Shown: one piece after another, positions 16,349 to 24,414 of the stretch
Numbering within the stretch: position 1 is the stretch's first letter
Layout of the letters: every line of letters starts with the position of its first letter
Assembly: GCF_001907295.1 (NCBI RefSeq)
Contig: NZ_MQVR01000014.1
Location: 1-39,171, forward strand
Source of the DNA: Bowdeniella nasicola
GTDB taxonomy: Bacteria > Actinomycetota > Actinomycetes > Actinomycetales > Actinomycetaceae
Length of the DNA: 39,171 nucleotides
Reading direction: 5' to 3'
The notes under the pieces: model-generated
Databases searched by the model: none
Told to the model about the DNA's origin: nothing
What the model saw: only the letters and a program-made list of their open reading frames with translations
Translations under genes and position numbers: made by a program

Positions 16349-16847
16349 CCCGAGATCAGTCCCGACACCCCGATCACCGCCGCTGCAAATCCCTGGCTCG
16401 ACCAGGTGCGCGACGCCCCGGAGCCGTCCGCTGTCCGCCCGGTCATTGTGGGGCCGCTGACCTGGCTGCTGTTGTCCGACCACCCAGATCCACACGCACC
16501 TGTGCTACTCGGAGTTCGCGGTGGTCGTCGATGCGATCGACAACCTCGATGCCGACGTCACCTCGATCGAAGCTCCCCGCTCGAAGATGGATATTTTGCC
16601 GGCGGTCGCCGAGCACGGTTTTTCGCGCCAGCTCGGACCGGGCATTTGGGACATTCACTCGCCGCGCATTCCGACGTTGGAAGAGGAGACCGCACTGCTG
16701 CGCGCAGCGACGGCCGCGTTGGATCCGCGCCAGCTGTGGGTGAATCTCGACTGCGGTCTGAAGACCCGCGCCTATTCCGAGACCATCGCGACCCTGCGAA
16801 ACCTGGTGGCTGCGGCCAGGCAGGTGCGCGAGCAGGTGAGCGCGTAG
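16349..16847 (+). pseudogene. metE: Cobalamin-independent methionine synthase remnant (two fused fragments)
   Basis: Two pieces of MetE, the enzyme that methylates homocysteine from 5-methyl-THF-triglutamate, survive in different frames. Fragment one (16349-16478) reads PEISPDTPITAAANPWLDQV and VRPVIVGPLTWLLLSD, from the N-terminal domain. At about 16478 it joins fragment two, QIHTHLCYSEF, DADVTSIEAPRSKMDIL, LGPGIWDIHSPRIP and WVNLDCGLKTRAYSET, the zinc-site C-terminus, which ends with TAG at 16845-16847. MetE is normally about 750 residues. The first about 130 and about 470 internal residues are missing, so this is a clear pseudogene. A 15-bp stem terminator follows at 16857-16896. Confidence 0.85.
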
Positions 16848-16856
16848 GTTAGCGAC

Positions 16857-16896
16857 AAGGGCCCGACCAGCGGTTAAACGTGCTGGTCGGGCCCTT
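16857..16896. terminator. Strong bidirectional terminator between metE remnant and pepN
   Basis: AAGGGCCCGACCAGC at 16857-16871 pairs perfectly with GCTGGTCGGGCCCTT at 16882-16896 (15 bp, ten-base loop containing TTAAAC). It lies ten bases after the metE remnant and 11 bases after the converging pepN stop, serving both strands. Confidence 0.88.
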
Positions 16897-16907
16897 CGTC
16901 GTCGGGG

Positions 16908-19448
16908 TTAGAGCTGCTGGATCTTCTCCGCGCGCTCCACACCGTCGAGCTGCTCGGAAACGAGGCGGCGCAGCGCGGCCGGCGCGTCCTCGTTCTCGGC
17001 AAGCCACGTGCGGGTTCGCTCGGCGACATCGGTCAGGCCCGCGAGCTCCGTCGGGTACAGCCAGCAGATGAGCATCTGGGCGATATGGCCGGAGCGCTCC
17101 TGCCAGATATCGCGCAGCGACGCGAAGTAGCGGTCGGCGAAGACCGAGACGAGCTCGGGGTGCTGCCACGCGCGGGCCCAGAGGCCACCCATCGTGGCAA
17201 GCAGTGCGTCATTCGACAGCGACTGGTCGGTCATCGCGGCGTCGAACGCGGCCTGCTTCGCCTCCGCGCTCGGGACGGACGCCCGGGCGCGGGCAGCCTC
17301 TTCCCGGCCGGTGAGCGACGGGTCGGCTTCGAGTTGGGCGGCGATCTCGGCTTCGCCCGCCTGCCCGGCAGCTACGAGGCCGTTCAGCAGCTTCCAGTTC
17401 AGTGCGTCATCGAGGGTGAGACCGCTGACGTCGGACTTGCCGTGGTAGATGCGGCCGAGCTCAGCCAGCTGTTCATCGCTCGTGGCAAACTGCGCGAAGC
17501 GCTGGGCGTAGAGCAACTGATCGTCGCTGCCCGGTGCGGCGTCCTTCAGGAGGGCGAGCAGCGAGTCGGCGAGCGCGACGATGATCCGGGCGCGGGATTC
17601 CGGTGCGGTGTAGCGCTCGGCGGCGCTCGAGATCTGGCCGAGGATCGAGTTGCGGACCGAGGGGACCATGCCCGGAGCGGACAGGGCTCGTGTCGCGAGC
17701 GTGACGAACTGCTCGCCGCCGATCTCCGCGTCGCGGGTCATGTCCCAGGCGCAGCCGAGCAGGACCGCGAGCGTGAGCGAATCAGTCATCGTGTGGATGT
17801 AATCCCTCGCGGTCGCAAGCGATTCCTGGCTGATGCGGATCTTGGTGTAGGCGAGGTCCTCATCGTTGACGAGCAGCATCGCGTTGAGCTTCTTGCCGAT
17901 GAGGTTCGGCAGGTCCGTGCGCTGGCCGGTGACGTCGAGCTCCTCGCGGTAAGTGCGCGTCAGCGCCCCGTCGACGATGTCGTAGCCGCCGATCGTGACG
18001 CGGTGCGGGCGCATCGAGGTGTTCTGGAAGGAGCCCTGCATGATGGCCGCGTCGGTCACGATGCCGTTATCGTCGACGTCGACAAAGGGGCACAGGACGG
18101 TGACGCCGGATTCTTCGAGCCAGACCTTCGACCAGGCTTTCAGGTCGCGGCCGCTCGCGGCCTCCAGCGCCGATAGGAAGTCGTCAAGCGTCGTGTTGCC
18201 CCATTCGTGCTTGTCGAAGTAGGCCTTGACGCCAGAGAAGAATTCTTCGCGGCCGACGTAGGCGACGAGCGAGCGCAACACGGCTGCACCCTTCGCATAC
18301 GTGATGCCATCGAAGTTGACCTCGACGTCTTCCAGGTCGTTGATCTCGGCGACGATCGGGTGGGTGGAGGGCAGCTGGTCCTGCGTGTAGGCCCAGGCCT
18401 TTTCGACCGACGCGAACGTCGTCCACGCGTGGCTCCAGCGGGTCGCCTCCGCGGCGGCGAGCGTGCACATGAACTCGGCGAAGGACTCGTTCAGCCACAG
18501 GTCGTTCCACCACTTCATCGTCACGAGGTCGCCGAACCACATGTGGGCGAGCTCGTGCAGGATCGTGACGACGCGACGCTCGACCATGTATTCGGTCGGC
18601 TTCGAGCTGAAGATGTACTGGTCGCGGTAGGTGACGCAGCCGGCGTTTTCCATCGCGCCCGCGTTGTACTCGGGGACGAACAGCTGGTCGTATTTCGTGA
18701 ACGGGTAGGGCCGACCGAACTCGGATTCGTAGAAGGCGAATCCACGGCGCGTGATGTCGAACAGCTCGTCGGCATCGAGGTGCTCGGCGAGCGAGGCGCG
18801 GCAGTACAGGCCGAGCGGGATTGTGCGGCCGTCGCTGCTCGTCAGCTCGCTGCGCGCCTCGTGGTACGGGCCCGCGACGATCGCCGTGATGTAGGTCGAG
18901 ATCGCGGGAGTGGGCTCGAAATCCCAGCGTTTTTTGCCCTCGAGCTCGCTCACCTGCGCGCCCTCGTTGGACACGACAACCCAGTGCTTGGGGGCGGTGA
19001 CGTGGAACGTGAACGCCGACTTGAGGTCGGGCTGCTCGAAGCAGGCATAGACGCGGCGCGCGTCCGGCACCTCAAACTGGGTGTAGAGGTAGGCCTCGCC
19101 GTCCTTCGGATCGACGAAGCGGTGCATGCCCTCGCCGGTGTTGGTGTAGCGGCACGTCGCATCGACGCTGAGCTCGTTGCGGGAGTTCAGCCCCGTCAGC
19201 TGGATGCGGTGATCCGCGAAGGCCGACGTGTCGAGTTCCTCGCCGTTGAGGATGAGGTGCTCGACGCTATCGGCGATGAGGTCGACGAACGTGACGGCGC
19301 CGGGGCTCGCGTCGAAGACAATCGTCGTGCGCGAGCGGAATGTCTCATCGCTCAGCGTCAGATCGAGGTCGACATCGTAGGAATGGACAAGGGAAACGAC
19401 ACCTGCGCGGCTCTCGGCTTCGAGGCGGGTGAGGTTCTTTCCGGGCAT
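16908..19448 (-). CDS. pepN: Aminopeptidase N (M1 family)
   Basis: An 846-residue cytoplasmic zinc aminopeptidase that removes N-terminal residues from peptides. The exopeptidase motif GAMEN is present near 262, and the zinc site HELAHMWFGDLVTMKWWNDL followed by NESFAEF (HExxH-x18-E) near 295. The ERAP1-like C-terminal domain fills residues about 530-846, as in actinobacterial PepN. The start was placed at the ATG at 19448 because AAGGAG lies eight bases before it; an upstream in-frame extension to 19517 lacks family similarity. It ends at a shared bidirectional terminator. No signal peptide is present. Confidence 0.95.
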   Translation of the reverse strand: MPGKNLTRLEAESRAGVVSLVHSYDVDLDLTLSDETFRSRTTIVFDASPGAVTFVDLIADSVEHLILNGEELDTSAFADHRIQLTGLNSRNELSVDATCRYTNTGEGMHRFVDPKDGEAYLYTQFEVPDARRVYACFEQPDLKSAFTFHVTAPKHWVVVSNEGAQVSELEGKKRWDFEPTPAISTYITAIVAGPYHEARSELTSSDGRTIPLGLYCRASLAEHLDADELFDITRRGFAFYESEFGRPYPFTKYDQLFVPEYNAGAMENAGCVTYRDQYIFSSKPTEYMVERRVVTILHELAHMWFGDLVTMKWWNDLWLNESFAEFMCTLAAAEATRWSHAWTTFASVEKAWAYTQDQLPSTHPIVAEINDLEDVEVNFDGITYAKGAAVLRSLVAYVGREEFFSGVKAYFDKHEWGNTTLDDFLSALEAASGRDLKAWSKVWLEESGVTVLCPFVDVDDNGIVTDAAIMQGSFQNTSMRPHRVTIGGYDIVDGALTRTYREELDVTGQRTDLPNLIGKKLNAMLLVNDEDLAYTKIRISQESLATARDYIHTMTDSLTLAVLLGCAWDMTRDAEIGGEQFVTLATRALSAPGMVPSVRNSILGQISSAAERYTAPESRARIIVALADSLLALLKDAAPGSDDQLLYAQRFAQFATSDEQLAELGRIYHGKSDVSGLTLDDALNWKLLNGLVAAGQAGEAEIAAQLEADPSLTGREEAARARASVPSAEAKQAAFDAAMTDQSLSNDALLATMGGLWARAWQHPELVSVFADRYFASLRDIWQERSGHIAQMLICWLYPTELAGLTDVAERTRTWLAENEDAPAALRRLVSEQLDGVERAEKIQQL

Positions 19449-19529
19449 GAGACTCCTTAGTTCTGCTCGTCGGGCTGGTCCGATCCTTTCACCCAGCGCG
19501 CGTGTGGTCCACCCCATAGAATCGGTGAC

Positions 19530-20132
19530 ATGAGCACCAAAGTTGAATTCTGGTTCGATCCCGGCTGTCCGTGGGCGTGGATGACCTCGCGCTGGATGGG
19601 TGAGGTCGCCAAAGCGCGCGACCTCGACGTCACCTGGTCGCTGCTGTCGCTCTCCGTCCTCAACGAAGTGCGCGATCTGCCCGAGGACTATCAGGCGCTA
19701 ATGGACCGTTCCTGGGGGCCGGCGCGCGTCGTCGCGGCGACCGCGCAGACGCACGGCAACGACGCGGTCAAGGCGCTGTATGACGCTCTTGGCGAGCGTA
19801 TCCACCACCAGGGCCGTGACGATCTCGATGCGATCATCACCGAAGCGCTTGAGGAGGCGGGACTGCCGGCCGAGCTCGCCGATACCGCCGGCGTCGAGGA
19901 CTATGACCCGGGGATGCGCGAGTCCACGCAGCGCGCGCTCGACCTCGTCGGGGATGACGTCGGCGTGCCGGTCATCGCGATTGATGGTGTCGCGTTCTTC
20001 GGCCCGGTCGTCTCGCCCGCCCCGAAGGGCGAGGATGCGCTGAAGCTGTGGGACGGCTGCGTCGCGGTCGCGTCGGTGCCCGGCTTCTTCGAGCTCAAGC
20101 GCTCGCGCGACGTCGGTCCAATCTTCGAATAA
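19530..20132 (+). CDS. DsbA-family oxidoreductase of the Rv2466c (mycothiol) type
   Basis: A 200-residue thioredoxin-fold protein without signal peptide, so cytoplasmic. FWFDPGCPWAWMTSRWMGEV matches the start of the actinobacterial mycothiol-dependent reductase family of Rv2466c, which acts in redox defence and reduces nitro compounds. Here the motif is CPWA rather than CPWC, leaving C13 as the only active-site cysteine; a monothiol mechanism using mycothiol would be needed. VGVPVIAIDGVAFFGPVVSP carries the cis-proline loop. TAGAAT at 19517-19522 lies seven bases before the ATG and there is no ribosome site, so the mRNA is probably leaderless. The 3' end overlaps the converging hydrolase by 38 bases. 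Confidence 0.85.
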   Translation: MSTKVEFWFDPGCPWAWMTSRWMGEVAKARDLDVTWSLLSLSVLNEVRDLPEDYQALMDRSWGPARVVAATAQTHGNDAVKALYDALGERIHHQGRDDLDAIITEALEEAGLPAELADTAGVEDYDPGMRESTQRALDLVGDDVGVPVIAIDGVAFFGPVVSPAPKGEDALKLWDGCVAVASVPGFFELKRSRDVGPIFE

Positions 20133-20796
20133 ACGCGCGGATTTCTTCGGCGACGAGGCGCGGATGGGTCAGCGGGGCGAGGTGACTTGCACCCGGGATG
20201 ATCCGTAGCGGCGCCCCGCCTGCGAGGCGCCGCGCGCGTCGCTCGCCGATCCGCCTCTGATCGAACTGCCCGTTGATGAACATCAGCGGGCAGTTCACGT
20301 GTGCCAGCAGGCGCTGCGGGCAGGAGCGCTGCAGCAGCGACCACGCCTCGGGCAGGTCGTCATAGGCCTCGGGCGGCACCTGCATCGAGTCGGGCAGCCC
20401 CATCCTCGTGACGAGGGCGTTGCGGGCGGTAACGAAGTGCTCGCGCGGCAGGCGCTGGCTCAGCTGCGCGAAGGCGCGGTAGCCGCTGGCAAGAACGCCG
20501 CGCGGGTTGGCGCTCGCGCCGATCAGGACGAGGCCGGAAACTTTTTCGGGGTGCGTCGCGGCGTAACCGTAGGCGAGGTAGCCGCCAAGGGAATGCCCGA
20601 CGAGCACGATCTCGCGCGCGCCCACGGCCGCGTCCTCGATCGTCTGCACGACGCCGCGGATCGTGAACGGCTCATCGAGCCGGGCCCCGTGGCCGGGCAG
20701 GTCGGGCGCCACAACGGGGACGCCGCCCAGCAGCGAGGGGTAGTCCTGCCACTGGGCGGCGTTCGACATCGACCCATGCAGGGCGATGATGCGCAT
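20095..20796 (-). CDS. Alpha/beta hydrolase
   Basis: A 233-residue alpha/beta hydrolase of unknown substrate. IIALHGSM is the first strand and oxyanion segment, VLVGHSLGGYLAYG the nucleophile elbow, LMFINGQFDQRR holds the catalytic acid and IPGASHLAPLTHP the catalytic His, so the triad is complete. No signal peptide is seen. It starts three bases after the stop of a 28-codon membrane ORF, itself overlapping the M13 peptidase gene, so the three form an operon. The 3' end runs 38 bases into the converging DsbA-like gene, which is longer than usual and could produce antisense interference. Confidence 0.85.
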   Translation of the reverse strand: MRIIALHGSMSNAAQWQDYPSLLGGVPVVAPDLPGHGARLDEPFTIRGVVQTIEDAAVGAREIVLVGHSLGGYLAYGYAATHPEKVSGLVLIGASANPRGVLASGYRAFAQLSQRLPREHFVTARNALVTRMGLPDSMQVPPEAYDDLPEAWSLLQRSCPQRLLAHVNCPLMFINGQFDQRRIGERRARRLAGGAPLRIIPGASHLAPLTHPRLVAEEIRAFIRRLDRRRASA

Positions 20797-20799
20797 CGG

Positions 20800-20886
20800 T
20801 TAGTCGGTCTTCTTCACCACCACGATCGCGATCGCGACCGCGGCCAGCAACACGACTCCGATGATCGGGATGAGGATGCTTACCAA
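20800..20886 (-). CDS. 28-residue single-span membrane microprotein
   Basis: Between the M13 peptidase and the hydrolase, a TTG at 20886 opens a 28-codon frame. It encodes a short start, a hydrophobic segment of about 22 residues (ILIPIIGVVLLAAVAIAIVV) and the basic tail VKKTD, the composition of a single transmembrane helix with positive-inside C-terminus. GAGGG lies upstream, seven bases before the TTG. The start overlaps the last codon and stop of the peptidase gene and the stop lies three bases before the hydrolase ATG, so the frame fills the gap exactly. That tight fit argues it is real. Function unknown; it might act as a small partner or regulator of the neighbouring proteins. Confidence 0.6.
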   Translation of the reverse strand: MVSILIPIIGVVLLAAVAIAIVVVKKTD

Positions 20887-22832
20887 ATCTCTACCCTCTT
20901 TTCTGGCTCGAGCCACATGCCATCGCCTTCGGTGACGTCGAAGGCCTCGTAGAATGCCGCCATGTTGCGCGGCACGCCGTTGCAACGGAATTCCGCGGGG
21001 GAGTGCGGGTCGATCGTGAGCAGGCGGATGACTTCGGCGTCGCGGGCCTTTTCGCGCCAGATGTGGGCCCACGAGTAGAAGATCCGCTGCAGGCCGGTCA
21101 GGCCGTCGATGACGGGCGCGTCGGCGAGGGCCTTGCCCTGCTTTTCCAGGGCGATCTCGTAGGCCTTTAGCCCGATCGACAGGCCCCCGAGGTCGCCGAT
21201 GTTCTCGCCGATCGTGAGCGCGCCGTTGACGTGATGCGGGGTCCCCTCGGGCAGCTGGGAGGGCACGAACGCGTTGTACTGCTCGATGAGCGAGGAGGTC
21301 CGCTTTTCGAACTCTTCGCGGTCGGTATCCGTCCACCAGTTCACGACCTGGCCGCGGCCATCGAACTGGGAGCCCTGGTCGTCGAAGCCGTGGCCGATCT
21401 CGTGGCCGATGACCGCGCCGATGCCGCCATAGTTGGTCGCGTCATCCGCGTCGGCGTCGAAGAACGGCGGCTGCAAGATCGCGGCCGGGAAGACGATCTC
21501 GTTCATCGTCGGCATGTAGTAGGCGTTGACGGTCTGCGGCGTCATGAGCCATTCGTCGCGGTCGATCGGGCCGCCGAGCTTGTTCAGTTCGCGGGCGAAC
21601 TCGAAGCGGTTCGAGGCCCGCACTGCGGCGATGACGTCGCCCTCGGGGATCTCGAGGCTCGAGTAGTCGCGCCAGCGCACCGGGTAGCCGACCTTCGGGG
21701 TGAATGCTTCGAGCTTAGCGAGGGCCTTCGCCTTCGTCTCGTCGGTCATCCACTCAAGCGTCGTGATCGAGCGGCGGTAGGCCTCGATGAGGTTCGCGAC
21801 GAGTTCGTCCATCGCCTCCTTGTGCGACGGCGGGAAGTGCGCCTCGACGTACAGCTTGCCGACGGATTCGCCGAGCGCGCCCTCGACGACACCGACGCCG
21901 CGCTTCCAGCGTTCGCGCAGCTCCTCCGCGCCGGTGAGCGTGGCGCCGTACATGTGGAAGTTTTCGTCGACGATCGCGCTCGTGAGGTAGGGGGCGGCGC
22001 CGTGCAGCAGGTGCCAGGTCGCCCAGAGCTTGAGGTCGGCGAGGTCGGTATCGGCCCAGAGCTTGCCGGCGTGCTCCATGAACTCCGGCACCTGGACGAT
22101 CATGACCTCGAGCTGGGCATCGGTGATGCCAGCGGCTTGGCGCCAGCCCTCGAAGTCGAAAGCACCGAGGGATTCGGCGAGCTCCTCGCGCGTGACCGGG
22201 TTGTTCATGCGCTGGATATCGCGGGAGGCGACGCGGTCGCGGTGGCCCGCAGCGATCGCGGTCTCGACGGCCATAATCCGCTGCGCGGCTTCGGCCGGGT
22301 CCGCGGCGAGCTCGCCGAGCGTGACCATCTTTTCCAGGTGCTTGACGTAGGCGGCGCGGGTCTCGGCGTGGGCGTCCTCGCGGTAGTAGGACTCATCGGG
22401 CAGGGCGAGACCGGACTGGCCGAAGTACAGGGCGTAGCGGTCGGGGTTATTGAGATCCGACATCACGCCGATGCCGAACAGGCCGGGGCCACCGCCGGGC
22501 GTCAGGCGACCGAGGGCGGCGGCGAGCTCGTCTTTCGTCTGCGCCGAGTTCACGACGTCAAGGACATCGGCGAGCGGGGCAAGGCCCGCGGCCTCGATCG
22601 CGTCGGTGTCCATGAACGCGCGGTAGAGGCGACCGATCTTCATCGCGTCGGCATCCCCGCCGTCGTCGGCGGCGCACTGTTCGACGATCTCGCGGACGTG
22701 GATCTCGGACTGGTCGCGCAGATGATGGAAGGCGCCATCCCGGGCGCGATCGGCCGGAATCGTATGCTGTTCGAGCCAATCGCCATTGAGCGCTGCGAAG
22801 AGGTCATCTTGGATTCGTACCTGTGAAGTCAT
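20880..22832 (-). CDS. M13 family (neprilysin/PepO-like) zinc metallopeptidase
   Basis: A 650-residue oligopeptidase. The zinc-binding motif is VIGHEIGHGFDDQGSQFD near 475, the third ligand lies in ENIGDLGGL, and substrate-binding NAYYMPTMNEIVFPAAIL precedes them, all diagnostic of M13. It has no signal peptide or membrane anchor, as in many actinobacterial and lactobacterial PepO proteins, so it should act on peptides in the cytoplasm. TAGTCT sits six bases before the ATG at 22832 and there is no ribosome site, suggesting a leaderless transcript. It is the first gene of an operon with the 28-residue membrane ORF and a hydrolase, and diverges from rpiB. Confidence 0.94.
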   Translation of the reverse strand: MTSQVRIQDDLFAALNGDWLEQHTIPADRARDGAFHHLRDQSEIHVREIVEQCAADDGGDADAMKIGRLYRAFMDTDAIEAAGLAPLADVLDVVNSAQTKDELAAALGRLTPGGGPGLFGIGVMSDLNNPDRYALYFGQSGLALPDESYYREDAHAETRAAYVKHLEKMVTLGELAADPAEAAQRIMAVETAIAAGHRDRVASRDIQRMNNPVTREELAESLGAFDFEGWRQAAGITDAQLEVMIVQVPEFMEHAGKLWADTDLADLKLWATWHLLHGAAPYLTSAIVDENFHMYGATLTGAEELRERWKRGVGVVEGALGESVGKLYVEAHFPPSHKEAMDELVANLIEAYRRSITTLEWMTDETKAKALAKLEAFTPKVGYPVRWRDYSSLEIPEGDVIAAVRASNRFEFARELNKLGGPIDRDEWLMTPQTVNAYYMPTMNEIVFPAAILQPPFFDADADDATNYGGIGAVIGHEIGHGFDDQGSQFDGRGQVVNWWTDTDREEFEKRTSSLIEQYNAFVPSQLPEGTPHHVNGALTIGENIGDLGGLSIGLKAYEIALEKQGKALADAPVIDGLTGLQRIFYSWAHIWREKARDAEVIRLLTIDPHSPAEFRCNGVPRNMAAFYEAFDVTEGDGMWLEPEKRVEIW

Positions 22833-22859
22833 GAGGCAAGACTAGGGCACAATGGAGGC

Positions 22860-23312
22860 ATGCGAATTCATGTGGCAACGGATCATGCGGGTTTTGAGCT
22901 GAAGAACGAGCTGGCGGAGCATCTGCGCTCCAGCGGCCACGAGGTCATCGATCACGGCGCACACGAATACGACGCGCTCGATGACTACCCGGCGTTTTGC
23001 ATCGCCGCCGGCGAGGGAGTCGTCGCCGATGAGGGCTCGCTCGGCATCGTGATCGGCGGTTCCGGCAATGGCGAACAGATCGCCGCGAATAAGGTCAACG
23101 GCGTTCGCGCGGCCCTCGTGTGGAATCACGACACCGCCGTCCTCGCGCGCCAGCACAATAACGCCAACGTCATCTCGGTCGGCGCGCGCCAGCACACGAC
23201 CGAGGAACTCATTGAGCTTATCGAGGCGTTCATTGCCGAGCCGTTTAGCGGCGATGAGCGCCACCAGCGCCGGATCGATCAGATCCAGGCCTACGACGAT
23301 TCGCGTTCCTAA
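22860..23312 (+). CDS. rpiB: Ribose-5-phosphate isomerase B
   Basis: A 150-residue sugar isomerase interconverting ribulose-5-phosphate and ribose-5-phosphate in the pentose phosphate pathway. The phosphate-binding start HVATDHAGFELKNELAEHL and the loop GGSGNGEQIAANKVNGVRAA match the actinobacterial RpiB type in which Glu replaces the catalytic cysteine of the E. coli enzyme. WNHDTAVLARQHNNANVISV completes the active site. TGGAGGC immediately precedes the ATG. The TAA stop is interlocked with the stop of the converging membrane protein gene (CTAA at 23309-23312). Confidence 0.94.
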   Translation: MRIHVATDHAGFELKNELAEHLRSSGHEVIDHGAHEYDALDDYPAFCIAAGEGVVADEGSLGIVIGGSGNGEQIAANKVNGVRAALVWNHDTAVLARQHNNANVISVGARQHTTEELIELIEAFIAEPFSGDERHQRRIDQIQAYDDSRS

Positions 23313-24004
23313 CGACGAATCATCGCGATCGCGATGAGCGCCTGAGCAGGCAGCGCGACGAGCACGAGCCAGGGCAGCCACGCGAGGCCGAGCGTCCATA
23401 CCGCGAGGGCGAGCGCGGGCACGACGAAGGCGATGAGCGGGCGGACAAACCCGTGGCTGCCGGAGTGGATGACGCCGGCGCGCACGAGCTCGCCCGCATC
23501 GCCGGGCGTCTCGATAATGCGCAGCCAGGCAAACGTCTGAATGCCCGACATGATCGCGGCGCCGATCAGCCACCCGGCAACGACCGCGAGCGCGACCTGC
23601 CACGCCGCCATGCCGGCGGTCGCGGTACCGCCGACGAACCGGCCATCGCTGGACCGGCCCGCCGCGTCGCGCGCGCCCAGGACGAGGACGATCGCGCCGG
23701 TAATGCCCGATGCGAGCCGCACCCGCATTGCGACCGATGTCTGCGAAAGCTCGCGGCCCCCGCGCGCCCAGGTCCCCACCATGGCGCCGAGACCCGTCGC
23801 CGCGGCCCACGTGCCAAGGCCCCAGCCGAACGGCACCGGCCAGGCTGAGATCGGCAGCAACAGGAGCGAGGCAATCACGACGACGCTCGCGATCGCCACC
23901 TGCACGACGGCGAGTTGCATCGCCCTCGCCTTCGCTCCGGCGATCGCCTTCGGGACGGCGGAGTGGTCGTGGGGGATGGAGGAATCGCAGTGTTCGCAGG
24001 ACAT
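23309..24004 (-). CDS. Multi-pass membrane protein with an N-terminal CxxC-HDH motif
   Basis: A 231-residue protein I cannot assign to a family. It begins MSCEHCDSSIPHDHS, a CxxC plus HxH cluster that could bind a metal, followed by about five to six hydrophobic spans (about 30-55, 60-80, 95-110, 130-155, 185-228) separated by short basic loops. This implies an inner-membrane protein with a cytoplasmic N-terminus. The start at 24004 was chosen because the cluster opens the protein and GACAAT lies six bases upstream, as in other leaderless genes here. It diverges from the alkyltransferase-like gene and its stop is interlocked with that of rpiB. Transport or sensing roles are possible but unsupported. 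Confidence 0.65.
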   Translation of the reverse strand: MSCEHCDSSIPHDHSAVPKAIAGAKARAMQLAVVQVAIASVVVIASLLLLPISAWPVPFGWGLGTWAAATGLGAMVGTWARGGRELSQTSVAMRVRLASGITGAIVLVLGARDAAGRSSDGRFVGGTATAGMAAWQVALAVVAGWLIGAAIMSGIQTFAWLRIIETPGDAGELVRAGVIHSGSHGFVRPLIAFVVPALALAVWTLGLAWLPWLVLVALPAQALIAIAMIRR

Positions 24005-24072
24005 GTCGCTATTGTCCCATGTCCCCACCCTGGCGGGGCCGGTGTGCTGCGGGATACCGTAGACGCAGACCC

Positions 24073-24414
24073 ATGACTGACACGAATACCTTTGAACTGC
24101 CCGGCCACGCCCAGCGCGTCCTCGACATTGTCGATCAGATCCCGTCCGGCCGCGTGAGCACCTACGGGCTGATCGCCGAATGCCTGCACGCGCGCACCGG
24201 CTCGGGTTCGGCGCGCCTGGTCGGCCAAGTGATGAGCCGCTATGGCGGCGCGAGCCCGTGGTGGCGCGTCGTGCGCGCCGACGGCACCCTGCCGAGGCAG
24301 TTGCGGCCCGATGCGCTCGCCCATTACGACGACGAGTCGACCGCGCTCGTGTGGCGCAACCCGACGAAGGTCGACCTCGACCGCGCGATCTGGGATCCGC
24401 TGACCGATGCCTGA
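24073..24414 (+). CDS. Alkyltransferase-like protein (MGMT family, no catalytic Cys)
   Basis: A 113-residue protein equal to the DNA-binding domain of O6-alkylguanine-DNA alkyltransferase. QIPSGRVSTYGLIAECL is the helix-turn-helix region. ARLVGQVMSRYGG and SPWWRVVRADGTL cover the active site, where the PCHRV cysteine of MGMT is replaced by Trp. Such alkyltransferase-like proteins bind O6-alkylguanine without repairing it and hand the lesion to nucleotide excision repair. The ATG at 24073 has no obvious ribosome site. Its last eight bases overlap the Nei/Fpg glycosylase gene, so the two DNA-repair genes are coupled. A full MGMT is not encoded here. Confidence 0.87.
   Translation: MTDTNTFELPGHAQRVLDIVDQIPSGRVSTYGLIAECLHARTGSGSARLVGQVMSRYGGASPWWRVVRADGTLPRQLRPDALAHYDDESTALVWRNPTKVDLDRAIWDPLTDA

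Noticed and set aside
20800-21336. 178-codon frame ending with the microprotein sequence
   Set aside because: Most of it is a frame-shadow of the M13 peptidase; only the final 28 codons after the TTG at 20886 are supported.
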